This document shows positions 9,092 to 18,096 of a DNA stretch of 64,000 nt, one piece after another. Each line of letters opens with the position of its first letter. Positions within the stretch are counted from its first letter, which is position 1. The DNA is from Flavobacterium flavigenum (GTDB taxonomy: Bacteria; Bacteroidota; Bacteroidia; Flavobacteriales; Flavobacteriaceae): assembly GCF_027111255.2 (NCBI RefSeq), contig NZ_CP114285.2:5022001-5086000 (forward strand), read 5' to 3'. Made by a program: the position numbers and the translations under genes. The notes below the pieces were generated by a model. That model was given only the letters and a program-made list of their open reading frames with translations, was not told the origin of the DNA and did no database searches.

Positions 9092-9124
9092 GCAGGAATG
9101 TATTCTATAAAAGTACATTCCTGC
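9092..9124 (-). promoter_or_regulatory. Perfect 11-bp hairpin between susD-like and ABC ATPase genes
   Basis: GCAGGAATGTA and TACATTCCTGC pair perfectly around an 11-nt loop in the gap between the SusD stop (9138) and the preferred ATPase start (9075). No T run follows, so it is not a classic terminator. RNA processing, mRNA stabilisation of the upstream susC/susD part, or attenuation are the likely roles. Confidence 0.55.
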
Positions 9125-9137
9125 GTCATTTTTATTG

Positions 9138-10508
9138 TTAATATCCTTCGGTTGGATTTAAAAAGGGATTAGAGCGAAGAGCAGGTTCTGGGATTGGATA
9201 TAAACGGTCGGTAGATTTCCAGATTTTATCCGATAAGACAGAAAGCGTTTCATCCAGTTTTCCTGTTCTTTTAAGATCCAGCCATCGGTGTCCGTTTTCT
9301 GCAAAAAGTTCACGCTGTCTTTCCAAAGCAATTAAATCAAGCAATTGCTTAGGATCTGTTAAAGTAGTATTTGCCAGTAAAGCTCTGTTTCTAATTACAT
9401 TTATATCTTCCTGAGCTCCAGTAATATCATTTGATCGAACTCTGGCTTCGGCTCTTATAAGATACAATTCAGCTAGTCTCAATATGGTTGAGCGCTCTAA
9501 AGGAGAATTAGTATAGCTGTTTTTATATTTCCTAGGTGCAATTCCCAGAAACACATTACTGGTATTTTTAATATCAATTGTCCAGTTCGTTTTTCTGGCA
9601 TCACCTATTTCAAAAAGTGCATTACCTTTTCTAAGTAAGTATGTGCCTCTGGTTGTAAATATGGCAGATCCTTCATAAGTGTAGTTCACATTATAATATG
9701 GTATCTGCAGAATCGCTTCCTTATTATCAGCAATAAAGGGACTGTTTGTAGCAGTTAGGCCTTTAACCATACTGTAAGTACCGGTCTGGTTTATAACTTC
9801 GGATGCATGTACTGCTGCTTCATTCCATCTGGCCATATAAAGGTTTACTCTGGCCAATAAAGCTTCTGCTGCCCATTTTGTGGCTCTGATTTTTTCATTA
9901 TCATAATTGCTGTAATCGGCAGGAAGATCTTTTGAAGCATCTGTGAGATCCTTTATAATTTGTTCATATACCTCATTTTGCGCAGTTTGGGGAGCCAGCG
10001 CACTAACATCTATGTTCGTTGTTAAAATTAAAGGAACACTGCCCCAAAGATTAGTCAGGTAAAAATGGGAATAGGCTCTTAAGAATTTTGCTTCTGCAGT
10101 CCACTGCCTGCTTTTTGCAGCAGTAAGGGTAGTGCTTTTACCAATTCCTTCTATTGCATTATTGGCGTTATAAATTGTTTTATACAATTGCGTCCACATC
10201 GTGTTTATTGATCCGTCAGTATCAGGGATTTCATTTGAACTGTACGGATTAGCAATTCCTGTTCTTGGTGTCAGTTCATCTGAGGTTTGTCCAAGGATCG
10301 TATGCAGGTAATCATTGTAGGTAGACTCAACCATACTTTGGTAAATACCATTAATGGCAGCTTCTGCTGTTATATCTGAAGCATAGACGGTTTGTGATGA
10401 TAATTGATTTCTGGGAAGGTCAACATCGAGCGCATCATCACAGCTTGTCAGTGCAATAAAAAGAAAAAAAGAAAATATATAGGTATATTTAGTATAATAA
10501 TTTTTCAT
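9138..10508 (-). CDS. RagB/SusD-family outer-membrane lipoprotein
   Basis: A 456-aa surface lipoprotein, the ligand-binding lid of a SusC-type transporter. The signal peptide ends in a lipobox with Cys23 (ALTSC), followed by an acidic DDALD stretch like the surface-export signals of Bacteroidota lipoproteins. TPR-like helices typical of SusD are visible in the AEALLARVNLYMARWNEAA area, and the C-terminal motifs LIRAEARVRSNDITGAQEDI, ERQRELFAENGHRWLDLKRT and YPIPEPALRSNP are diagnostic of the family. It begins 11 bases after the SusC-like gene. The ligand is unknown; no polysaccharide-degrading enzyme is nearby, and an M16 peptidase in the same series favours a peptide-like ligand. Confidence 0.93.
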   Translation of the reverse strand: MKNYYTKYTYIFSFFLFIALTSCDDALDVDLPRNQLSSQTVYASDITAEAAINGIYQSMVESTYNDYLHTILGQTSDELTPRTGIANPYSSNEIPDTDGSINTMWTQLYKTIYNANNAIEGIGKSTTLTAAKSRQWTAEAKFLRAYSHFYLTNLWGSVPLILTTNIDVSALAPQTAQNEVYEQIIKDLTDASKDLPADYSNYDNEKIRATKWAAEALLARVNLYMARWNEAAVHASEVINQTGTYSMVKGLTATNSPFIADNKEAILQIPYYNVNYTYEGSAIFTTRGTYLLRKGNALFEIGDARKTNWTIDIKNTSNVFLGIAPRKYKNSYTNSPLERSTILRLAELYLIRAEARVRSNDITGAQEDINVIRNRALLANTTLTDPKQLLDLIALERQRELFAENGHRWLDLKRTGKLDETLSVLSDKIWKSTDRLYPIPEPALRSNPFLNPTEGY

Positions 10509-10519
10509 GTTTTTTAGAT

Positions 10520-13500
10520 TTAAAATGTAAACTGTGTTCCAAGAGTGATCGTACGCAAGGGTGGCAATGCGAGCCCCTGCGTTTCCGGATCAAGTCCTTT
10601 GTATTTGGTAAAGGTCACCAGGTTTTGTCCCTGAAGTGAAATTCGGATACTCTGCAGTACTTTTTGGGTAGCTGCATCTAAAGGAACTGTATAGGAGGCA
10701 CTAACATTTTTAAGTTTTATATACGAAGCATCTACCAGTGAAGCATTAGAACTTATATAATCGTAAAAGCTGTTTTGAAAATCTGAACTTATAACATGAC
10801 CTTGCGCTATATAATCATTGTACTCATCGACCTGAAAATTAGCCGTACTGTATGGATAACCCGGCTGGGCTCCTGTATCTGACATCAAAGTGCTGCCTTT
10901 CTGTTTTACAAATTGGAACAAAAAGTCAAGTGTTAGGGATTTATAGCTGATTGTATTTGAGATTCCTCCATAATATTTAGGGTATGTAGGCCCGTAATAT
11001 TTTCTGTCGCCTTTGCCGGTCTGTGCTAATCCGTCTGATATTTCACCATCTCCGTTTACATCTTCAAATTGAGCTTCTCCATCAGCACCTACACCTGTAA
11101 AGGTTTTTAAGTATCTGCTGCTTATAGGGTTTCCAACGATGTATTGAGAATAATAACTGCTAAATTCGATACCGTCAAATCTGGCTAATTTATTAGAATT
11201 GGTAGAAAAGTTAAAGTCTGTGGACCAATTTAAGTTTTTGTTTTTGACATTGGTTGTACCCAGGGTAAACTCCCATCCTTTATTTTCTACTTCAGCCGGT
11301 AGATTGGCAGTGTAGGATGTAAATCCTGCCTGGGCGCTAAGGGTATAATCGACCAATTGATTATTGGAAGTATTTTTGTAATAGGCTGCACTGAAAGAAA
11401 TACGGTCTTTAAGGAAATTCAAATCGATTGCGGCTTCAAATTTCTTGGTAAGTCCCCATTTAATGTTCGGGTTTTGAATTCTGGCAGCAGACATTGAAGC
11501 ATGCCCGTCACCATAATTACGGGTTTCAAAAGTGTCTGCATATTTATAATCCCCAATCTCATCGCTTCCAATCTCTCCATAACTGGCGCGTATTTTACCA
11601 AAACTTAGTACAGGGATATCTTTCATGAAATCTTCCTGCGTAAAGACCCATGCCGCTCCTGCAGAGCCAAAATTTCCAAAACGGTTATTTGCACCGAACC
11701 TTGATGAGCCGTCCCTTCTGAAGTTGACATTCAAAATGTATTTATTTGAAATATTATAATTTAATCTGCTGAAAAGAGAGATGTATTTATATTCTGAACT
11801 GCCGTTATAGGCTTTTATAACCTTTGCAATTGCTGTATTCCCAATCAAATTATCCGCACTGTAATTACTGGAGTTTATATATGAGGGCATTTCAGATTTT
11901 CTGTTCTGCCAGGAACCTCCAACAAGTGCAGTCAGGTTTCCTTTCCATAATCCAGTGGTGTAATTCAGCTGTGGTTCTATAGTAAAATTATTGGTTGTAT
12001 TGGTTGAAACCGAGTATGCTCTTGCATAGTTAGAGTCATCGCCGTTGGCCTGGTCATATACATAATTAGTAGCTGATGCCGGCATCGTTTGTTCGGTCTG
12101 CATTTGAGTCCTTCCGAATCCTAAGTCTGTTTTAAAAGAGAATCCTTTTGCAATTTCATATTGCAGATTAAAACTTGTAAGGATGTTGTTTCCCTTATCT
12201 TCCACATTTTTGCCTAAGGCTCCAATGGGGCTGATATCATCAGAATTATCAGCAGACCAGTATAAGCTTCCGTCTGGATTGTACAAAGGACGGTTTGGGG
12301 CAGTACTCAGAGCATATGTTGTAATATCAAAGAAAGGAAGTTTGTTTTTATCTATGGTATAAATTATCGAAGCCCCTAATTTTAATTTTTTGTCCAGGGT
12401 AGTATGGTTGACATTAAAATTGGTTGAGAATTTGTTATAACCGAAATCTCCAGGTAAAACAGTAGTTTCTTTGTGATAAGATGCGCTCAGAAGAAAATTG
12501 GTGGTATCGTTGCCGCCTCTTAATGAACCGGAAAAATTAGTAAAATTTGCCGTGCCGCCGATTAACTTCTTCTGCCAGTTGGTTTGGGCATTCGGATCCC
12601 AGTCGGTAAGGGCAATACCATTGCTGTCAACATCGGCTGTACCGCCGCTATTGTCAAGGGCAGTCTGCAGCATGTTGAGGTAAGCAGGAGTGCCTAATGT
12701 TTTTACCATATGGGCTACCTGAGAAACTCCCGAGTTGGTCGTTACGGTAAACTCTGTTTTTCCGGCTTTTCCTTTTTTTGTCGTAATAAGCACAACGCCA
12801 TTGGCACCTCTTGAACCATAAATTGCCGTTGCATCGGCATCTTTAAGGATTTCAATGCTTTCGATGTCATTAGGATTTATAATATTAAGCGGGCTTGTTG
12901 ATTTTTGGGCTCCTCTAATAACATTTTGATTTTGTACCTGCTCTTTAATATCATCTCCAATATAAGGAACACCGTCCAGAATGTAAAGCGGCAGGTTTTT
13001 TCCCTCAATAAAGTTTCGCCCGCGAATGCTGATGTTCATGTCACTTCCTGCATAGCCGGAAGTCTGGGTTACAAAAACACCAGGGGTTCTTCCCTGCAGG
13101 GTTTGTAAAATATTAGTTACAGGCTGTTTTTCAATATCTTCGGAAGTAATTTTAACTACGGATCCAGTTGAAGACCTTTTGGTTGTTGTACCGTAACCAA
13201 TAATTACAATTTCATCAAGTTTGGCTAAATCAGGCTGCATCTTAACTGTTAGAGATGTCTGGTTTTCAACGATAATCTCCTGTGTTTTATATCCTAGATA
13301 AGATACCTTAAGGGTATGCTTTCCTGGCGGCAGCTCTATGTAAAATTGACCGTCAAAATCAGATAACCCGCTTTTGTTTCCTCCTACAAGTGAGATTGTT
13401 ACACCGGGAAGCGGCAGCCCGTTTTCATCCAGTACCTTTCCATTGATCATGTAGCTTGCATATAGAGATTTTACTTCTTTTTCTCTTATCAGAATGGTTT

Positions 13501-13843
13501 TGTTTGCCGTAACTGTTACTTCAAAATTGCCTTTTTTTAGAGTTTCTTCCAGAAGTTTACCAGCGTCTATAGTTCCTTTTTTAAGGCGGACTTTAGGAAC
13601 CTTTTCAAATAAATCTTCATGGTAAATAAAAGCATATTTTGTTTGTCTTCGAATCAGATCGAAAACCTCGTCAACGGTTGCTGTTTTATCTGCATCAATT
13701 ATGATTTTATCATTCTGTGAGAATATTTTCCCCGGAGTAAAACTGAAAACTGTTGTGCAGAATAAAAATATAAAAGTTTTCATAATAAACAGTGTAAACG
13801 ATTTCCTGCAAAGGAAAACATTGTTAGTAAATTTAATTTTCAT
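10520..13843 (-). CDS. SusC/RagA TonB-dependent receptor with N-terminal STN signalling domain
   Basis: A 1107-aa outer-membrane transporter. A long N-terminal leader with an internal Met (residue 21, MKTFIFLFCTTVFSF) precedes the signal cleavage; this two-Met start is common in Flavobacterium STN-type SusC proteins. Next come an STN domain (about 45-115), a carboxypeptidase-regulatory-like beta sandwich (about 130-215, GKVLDENGLPLPGVTISLVG), the TonB box/plug (LDEIVIIGYGTTTKRSSTGSV, about 210-345) and a 22-strand barrel ending in TLGTQFTF. The STN domain is the part that contacts FecR-type anti-sigma factors, and a fecR and an ECF sigma gene lie immediately upstream, so ligand binding probably induces this locus. 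Confidence 0.94.
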   Translation of the reverse strand: MKIKFTNNVFLCRKSFTLFIMKTFIFLFCTTVFSFTPGKIFSQNDKIIIDADKTATVDEVFDLIRRQTKYAFIYHEDLFEKVPKVRLKKGTIDAGKLLEETLKKGNFEVTVTANKTILIREKEVKSLYASYMINGKVLDENGLPLPGVTISLVGGNKSGLSDFDGQFYIELPPGKHTLKVSYLGYKTQEIIVENQTSLTVKMQPDLAKLDEIVIIGYGTTTKRSSTGSVVKITSEDIEKQPVTNILQTLQGRTPGVFVTQTSGYAGSDMNISIRGRNFIEGKNLPLYILDGVPYIGDDIKEQVQNQNVIRGAQKSTSPLNIINPNDIESIEILKDADATAIYGSRGANGVVLITTKKGKAGKTEFTVTTNSGVSQVAHMVKTLGTPAYLNMLQTALDNSGGTADVDSNGIALTDWDPNAQTNWQKKLIGGTANFTNFSGSLRGGNDTTNFLLSASYHKETTVLPGDFGYNKFSTNFNVNHTTLDKKLKLGASIIYTIDKNKLPFFDITTYALSTAPNRPLYNPDGSLYWSADNSDDISPIGALGKNVEDKGNNILTSFNLQYEIAKGFSFKTDLGFGRTQMQTEQTMPASATNYVYDQANGDDSNYARAYSVSTNTTNNFTIEPQLNYTTGLWKGNLTALVGGSWQNRKSEMPSYINSSNYSADNLIGNTAIAKVIKAYNGSSEYKYISLFSRLNYNISNKYILNVNFRRDGSSRFGANNRFGNFGSAGAAWVFTQEDFMKDIPVLSFGKIRASYGEIGSDEIGDYKYADTFETRNYGDGHASMSAARIQNPNIKWGLTKKFEAAIDLNFLKDRISFSAAYYKNTSNNQLVDYTLSAQAGFTSYTANLPAEVENKGWEFTLGTTNVKNKNLNWSTDFNFSTNSNKLARFDGIEFSSYYSQYIVGNPISSRYLKTFTGVGADGEAQFEDVNGDGEISDGLAQTGKGDRKYYGPTYPKYYGGISNTISYKSLTLDFLFQFVKQKGSTLMSDTGAQPGYPYSTANFQVDEYNDYIAQGHVISSDFQNSFYDYISSNASLVDASYIKLKNVSASYTVPLDAATQKVLQSIRISLQGQNLVTFTKYKGLDPETQGLALPPLRTITLGTQFTF

Positions 13844-13891
13844 AAATTTGATTGTTGGTTAGTTGAATTTTTAATTAGGCGACATTATAGG

Positions 13892-13935
13892 AGGGATAAA
13901 GTACATTACTGTGAGAGGTCGTGACTTTATTCCCT
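13892..13935 (-). promoter_or_regulatory. Imperfect hairpin in the fecR-susC gap
   Basis: AGGGATAAAGT (13892-13902) can pair with ACTTTATTCCCT (13924-13935) with one bulged base around a 21-nt loop. It occupies the 95-base space between the fecR stop and the SusC start and lacks a T run. It may be an attenuator or processing site; it could also be chance in AT-rich sequence. Confidence 0.35.
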
Positions 13936-13938
13936 TTC

Positions 13939-15102
13939 TTATTTTATAATAATTCTTCTGTTTTTTATTTCATAGGCATTGATAAATTTGGTTGTTTGTA
14001 TGGTTGTTAATATTTCTTTTAAATCCTGGTCTTTTCGCAGAACACCATTAAATTTTACGTTTTCTAGTTTAGTGTTTTCAAATGTTACATCGACATTGTA
14101 CCAGCGCGATAATACTTTCATAATATCTTTTAAAGACATATTATTAAAACTGAAAAGCCCTTCTTTCCATGCAACAGAACTGTAAACATCGGCTGTATAT
14201 ATTTTTATCTGGTTATCAGTAAGATCAAAATCAGACTGCTGTTTAGGAATCAGCAGGTGTTTGCGGCCTGCAATATTTACTGATACTTTTCCCTCTACCA
14301 GTGTTGTGTAGATATTATTTTCTCCATTATAAGCTTTAATATTAAACTGCGTGCCCATAACTTCTACGGTTTGTTTTTTTGTAAAAACTTCAAATTTTGA
14401 ACCCTTGTGCTCGCTGCTTGGGGAAACTTCGAAGTAGGCTTCTCCGTAAACCAATTCTACCTTTCTGACTTCTCCGTCAATAAAGGCAACGGGATATTTT
14501 AATTGGGATTCTGAATTAAGCCAGACTTTGGTCTGGTCAGCCAGCTCTATAAAAAACTGCCCGCCTCTTGGAATTGTTAAAAAATTTGATCCGATTTCCT
14601 GTGATGCTTCTTTACCCTGAGACTTATATATAATATGCTCCCCGTTACTGCTTAGGTTATTTCTGTTGTAATTGGTTCCTTTTCCTAAAGCTATTCTGGA
14701 TCCGTCCTCTAAGGTTAATGTTGCTTTGCTGCTTCCAATTTCAATTGGGGTATTAGCCAAAACATTATTTTTAGCCTGATCTGCTTTATTTAAAAACCAA
14801 TACGAAAGTGAGAGCAGCAGCACAAGTGAACCGGCCGCAGCGTATTTAAGCCAAGATCTGTTTATAGAAATAACAGGGGCAATGACTTTTTTGTTATTGG
14901 ATTTCTCTACAATAGATTTCCAGGCAGCTTCTTTGTCAATGAGAGAATAGTTTGAAATTTTAGAAACTATTTTCACAAAATCAATATCTTTTGAAAATGG
15001 ATAATCCTGCTTGAAATATTTTAAACGTGACTTTTCATCATCGCTTAAAATCTTTAATTTCTTTTTAATGATAAGTATCGATAAATTGAAAATATCTTTC
15101 AT
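13939..15102 (-). CDS. FecR-family anti-sigma factor
   Basis: A 387-aa single-pass inner-membrane regulator. Residues 1-80 are cytoplasmic and bind the sigma factor, one membrane helix lies at about 85-104 (WLKYAAAGSLVLLLSLSYWF), the periplasmic FecR domain follows (about 145-275, with FFIELADQTKVWLNSESQLKYP and GEAYFEVSP) and a C-terminal DUF4974-type domain ends at 387 (LSRWYNVDVTFENTKLENV). It lies between an ECF sigma gene and an STN-bearing SusC receptor, the standard Bacteroidota cell-surface signalling order. It should hold the sigma factor inactive until the receptor STN domain signals occupancy. Confidence 0.94.
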   Translation of the reverse strand: MKDIFNLSILIIKKKLKILSDDEKSRLKYFKQDYPFSKDIDFVKIVSKISNYSLIDKEAAWKSIVEKSNNKKVIAPVISINRSWLKYAAAGSLVLLLSLSYWFLNKADQAKNNVLANTPIEIGSSKATLTLEDGSRIALGKGTNYNRNNLSSNGEHIIYKSQGKEASQEIGSNFLTIPRGGQFFIELADQTKVWLNSESQLKYPVAFIDGEVRKVELVYGEAYFEVSPSSEHKGSKFEVFTKKQTVEVMGTQFNIKAYNGENNIYTTLVEGKVSVNIAGRKHLLIPKQQSDFDLTDNQIKIYTADVYSSVAWKEGLFSFNNMSLKDIMKVLSRWYNVDVTFENTKLENVKFNGVLRKDQDLKEILTTIQTTKFINAYEIKNRRIIIK

Positions 15103-15213
15103 TCTAATGGTGCTTTTCTATAGAACAACCAAGAAGTAAAAAAGTACTACTGAAATTTGATATTTTTTTAATAAAAATTAAATTAATTTTTAAAAGCCCT
15201 GTGTTTACTGGTG

Positions 15214-15756
15214 CTATTGGGTAATTAAAAAGTATAAAAAAGATTCCAAGTCTTTAAACTGATTTCTTAAAATGATATAAGCCTGAGATTTTAAGGTTTT
15301 TACAGTCTGTATTTTGATGCCTAAAGTTTCGGCAATTTCAGGGTTTTTCTGGCCAATAAGAATGAGCTTTATAACTTCTTTTTTTCTATCTGGAAGCAAT
15401 TCGATAGCCTGATGAAGCTGTCTGACTATCTCTTCTTCTAAAACTTGTTCTAAAAATAAACTGTCATCTTGCAAAAATTGTGTATTATTGGCGGCGTACC
15501 TATCTTTTACTTTAGTATGTTTAATAAAATTAAAGCATTTATTTCGGGTGGCTTTGTATAAATAAACTTTTAAAGATGTTTCATCTGGAAAGGCCAGGTC
15601 TTTTTCCCAGATATCTACAAAAATATCCTGAACCATATCTTCACACTCATCACTAGAGGCTATAAATCTGCAGCTATACGAAACAAGCGCCTCATAATAG
15701 GTTTCAAATATTTTTTTTATATCACTTTTAAGAAGTGCCGGTTGAGTGAATTCCAA
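15214..15756 (-). CDS. ECF RNA polymerase sigma factor (FecI-type, Bacteroidota)
   Basis: A 180-aa sigma-70 family factor. Region 2 lies at about 15-85 (DECEDMVQDIFVDIWEK, core-polymerase contact) and region 4 at about 118-170 (LLPDRKKEVIKLILIGQKNPEIAETL, then IKIQTVKTLKSQAYIILR as the -35 recognition helix-turn-helix). It is the first gene of the same-strand series ending at the M16 peptidase and is paired with the FecR gene 111 bases downstream. Its own promoter matches the housekeeping consensus, so basal expression is expected without self-activation. Confidence 0.94.
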   Translation of the reverse strand: MEFTQPALLKSDIKKIFETYYEALVSYSCRFIASSDECEDMVQDIFVDIWEKDLAFPDETSLKVYLYKATRNKCFNFIKHTKVKDRYAANNTQFLQDDSLFLEQVLEEEIVRQLHQAIELLPDRKKEVIKLILIGQKNPEIAETLGIKIQTVKTLKSQAYIILRNQFKDLESFLYFLITQ

Positions 15757-15779
15757 TAGAGAGAGATAACTTGTTTTTG

Positions 15780-15811
15780 CAAAAATATACAGTTCTGATT
15801 ACTAATAGCAA
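15780..15811 (-). promoter_or_regulatory. Consensus-like promoter upstream of the ECF sigma gene
   Basis: On the minus strand TTG (15811-15809) and TATTTTTG (15787-15780) are 21 bases apart, fitting TTG-N17..23-TAnnTTTG. The predicted leader before the sigma ATG at 15756 is about 18 nt. Confidence 0.6.
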
Positions 15812-16673
15812 AATTACATAATTAATTCATGCAAAATTTAGCTATTAGCTCATTGGAATACGGAATCGGAATTATTTTGACCTAGTCTTGGCTGTTTGTA
15901 TGCTTTATTGTAAATCTTATCTTGGTTTGTAAGACATCTAATTTATGTTTTAAGCAGATTCAGGTAATCTGCTGCCAACAGCTTTTTTTATGTTACAAAT
16001 TTCACATTTTCATATCCCATTTTTTGCCCTTTTTAATAATGCAGGCACCTTTGATAACATCTACTTTGTATGCTGATGCAAAATAGTATTCTAAAAAGAT
16101 TGGCACTTATGTAAAAAATAATCCTCTTAAAGTAAAATATAATCTGTTAATTCCATTTGAAATCGGATTTTAGAATTTAGTGGCGTTTACTTTAAAATTT
16201 ACAAATCATTTTACCGGTGATTTAATGAAGTCAGTTTATTTATTCTCAAGTAAATTTGTAAGATATTTTTTTGTTAGTAATTTGATTCTATCTACTGTAA
16301 GGGCTAAATGTAAAAATCATAAAGAGCATGTCCTTTCTTATAAAAAAAGATTTCTGGTTATTATTTTAGATGTAAAATTTTTAGTATAAAGTAAATTTTT
16401 TACAAGTAAATTTTAATTCTGAAGTTCTTATATTAAAATTCATCGATGGGTGATAAATCATAAAGCAGAAATTCAACTGTGTAAAAGAATATAAATTTAA
16501 AAGTTTGCAGCAATACATTTATCAAATGATATTCTTTATATAGTTATGAGTAAAATGTCTAAAGATTATATACTTATAAATTTTCACTGAAATAGACTGA
16601 AATTAAAAACTGTTTTAGTTTGCTTTTTATACTTAACTTCTTGTACATTTTGTTGTTAAATGGATAATTCTAT
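15812..16673. other. Long AT-rich gap without a supported gene
   Basis: About 860 bases between the sigma promoter and the SDR stop. A 69-codon plus-strand frame at 16180-16389 has no recognisable domain, no clear ribosome-binding site and biased low-complexity composition, so it was not called. No strong hairpin or RNA gene was seen. Confidence 0.5.
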
Positions 16674-17411
16674 TTACCATGGAATTTCACCTTTTAAAGG
16701 ATTGCTTTCTTCGCTGAAGAATTTACCTGTTGGTCCGTTTTTATCAATTAATGCATACTTGATAATGCGTTTTGCTGCGATTTCTAATTCGCCGCCATTA
16801 TGATTGGTAAAATCGGTTTTTGTGTAGCCGGGGCAGACTGCATTTATTTTAAAAGCGGTATCACGTAATTCGTAAGCTAAATGGACAGTATACATATTCA
16901 TAGCGGCTTTTGAAGAGCCGTAAACAGCATATTTTGCGTAATCATAAGCAGGCCAGTTAGGGTCGCTTTGCAATGTGAGGGAGCCTACACTTGTACTGAC
17001 ATTTACGATTCTTGGCTCAGTCGATTTTTGCAATAAGTCAATAAAAGCTTTAGTCACTCTCGCTACTCCAAATACATTGGTATCAAAAGCAGCTAAAAAT
17101 TGATCTGTTCTTGCTTCAAGTGCAGTGAAGGGCATTCCTCCGTTAATACCAGCGTTATTAATGAGGATATCTATGGCTGTTATTTTTTTGCCGATCTCTT
17201 TACGTGCAGTTTTTATAGAATTTTCATCTGTAACGTCTAATTGCACAGCTTCTAAATTGCTGAATCCTTGTGCTTTTAATTTATCAACTGCTTGGAGCCC
17301 TTTTTTCAAATCACGGCTTGCTATATAAACGTATAAGCCGTTTTCTAATAATTGTTTTGCTGTTTCAAAGCCTATCCCTTTATTTGCCCCTGTAATTAAT
17401 GCTGATTTCAT
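16674..17411 (-). CDS. Short-chain dehydrogenase/reductase (SDR family)
   Basis: A 245-aa classical SDR. The cofactor loop TGANKGIG is at 7-14, NNAG at 85-88, the catalytic Ser at about 139-141 (VSTSVGS) and the YxxxK pair is Tyr164/Lys168 (YGSSK). VCPGYTKTDFTNHNGG is the usual C-terminal motif. Overall pattern and length resemble carbonyl-reductase-like SDRs; the Arg at 33 after the second strand suggests NADP(H) preference, which is inference. The gene follows a Crp-family regulator on the same strand with an 82-base gap holding two perfect palindromes, so it is probably a target of that regulator. Confidence 0.9.
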   Translation of the reverse strand: MKSALITGANKGIGFETAKQLLENGLYVYIASRDLKKGLQAVDKLKAQGFSNLEAVQLDVTDENSIKTARKEIGKKITAIDILINNAGINGGMPFTALEARTDQFLAAFDTNVFGVARVTKAFIDLLQKSTEPRIVNVSTSVGSLTLQSDPNWPAYDYAKYAVYGSSKAAMNMYTVHLAYELRDTAFKINAVCPGYTKTDFTNHNGGELEIAAKRIIKYALIDKNGPTGKFFSEESNPLKGEIPW

Positions 17412-17434
17412 TTATTGTTTCTTTTAAATTAATA

Positions 17435-17448
17435 ATGCAAAGTTGCAT
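17435..17448. promoter_or_regulatory. Palindrome ATGCAA-AG-TTGCAT upstream of the SDR gene
   Basis: Six-base arms with a 2-base spacer, 24 bases before the SDR start codon and overlapping where its promoter should be. Candidate operator for the adjacent Crp-type regulator; symmetry is the only evidence. Confidence 0.4.
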
Positions 17449-17465
17449 CGTGTAAAAAAGAAATC

Positions 17466-17483
17466 TTTTACCATTTGGTAAAA
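17466..17483. promoter_or_regulatory. 18-bp palindrome TTTTACCA-TT-TGGTAAAA in the crp-SDR gap
   Basis: Eight-base perfect arms, starting just after the regulator stop (17494). It could be a dimeric regulator site controlling the SDR gene or a short hairpin at the end of the regulator transcript. On the minus strand the T run precedes the stem rather than following it, so a terminator is less likely. Confidence 0.45.
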
Positions 17484-17493
17484 AAAAATGCAG

Positions 17494-18060
17494 TTAACGA
17501 ATGTTTTTTCTAATTCTGCTTAATGATTGCTGTGTAATACCAAGATATGAGGCTGTAAAACTCAGAGAAACACGATTTAAGACTGACGGATAGTTCTTCA
17601 TAAATTCCAGATAGCGAGTGGTGGCATCTTGGGAAATTACGGGGCCTTTTCTGGACTTTTGAAAAAGACAATTTTGAAACATCTTATTTTTAATGTTTTC
17701 CCAACCCGCTATGGTCTGAGAAATTTCTTCCCAATCCTGTTTTGAAAAAACAATGAGTTTACATTTTGTAGCGGCTTGCAAATATTCAGAAGAAATAGTG
17801 TTTGCTTCAAAATTGACATAATCAACTATTATACTATTTTCGCTGATAAAACATCTGGTGATTTCTTCTCCTTTATCATTGTAATAGCAGCCACGAATAA
17901 CACCTTCTAAAATAAAACCAATCTGCATTGGAATTTTTCCTGCTTCGGAAAAGTAGTCGTCTTTTTCAAGTTGTGTTACAATTGTTTTTTTTTCAATACA
18001 CTCCAGCTGCTGTTTGCTTAAATTTCCAAACTGTAAAATATATTCAATTAATTCTTTCAT
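17494..18060 (-). CDS. Crp/Fnr-family transcriptional regulator
   Basis: A regulator of about 188 aa with an N-terminal cyclic-nucleotide-binding-type beta barrel (FSEAGKIPMQIGFILEGVIRGC, GEEITRCFISENSIIVDY) and a C-terminal helix-turn-helix (VSLSFTASYLGITQQSLSRIRK). The family in Bacteroidota often lacks ligand-specific residues, and no clear cAMP-binding RxS motif is seen, so the signal is unknown. The start MKELIEYIL at 18060 is preferred; an in-frame ATG 12 codons earlier (18096) is possible. The SDR gene downstream is the likely target, with two palindromes in between. Confidence 0.88.
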   Translation of the reverse strand: MKELIEYILQFGNLSKQQLECIEKKTIVTQLEKDDYFSEAGKIPMQIGFILEGVIRGCYYNDKGEEITRCFISENSIIVDYVNFEANTISSEYLQAATKCKLIVFSKQDWEEISQTIAGWENIKNKMFQNCLFQKSRKGPVISQDATTRYLEFMKNYPSVLNRVSLSFTASYLGITQQSLSRIRKNIR

Positions 18061-18096
18061 AACGGCAAGTTTATAAAAAAATGATTTAATTTCCAT

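Noticed and set aside
16180-16389. 69-codon plus-strand frame in the sigma-SDR gap
   Set aside because: Low-complexity AT-rich composition, no domain, no ribosome-binding site and no conserved context.
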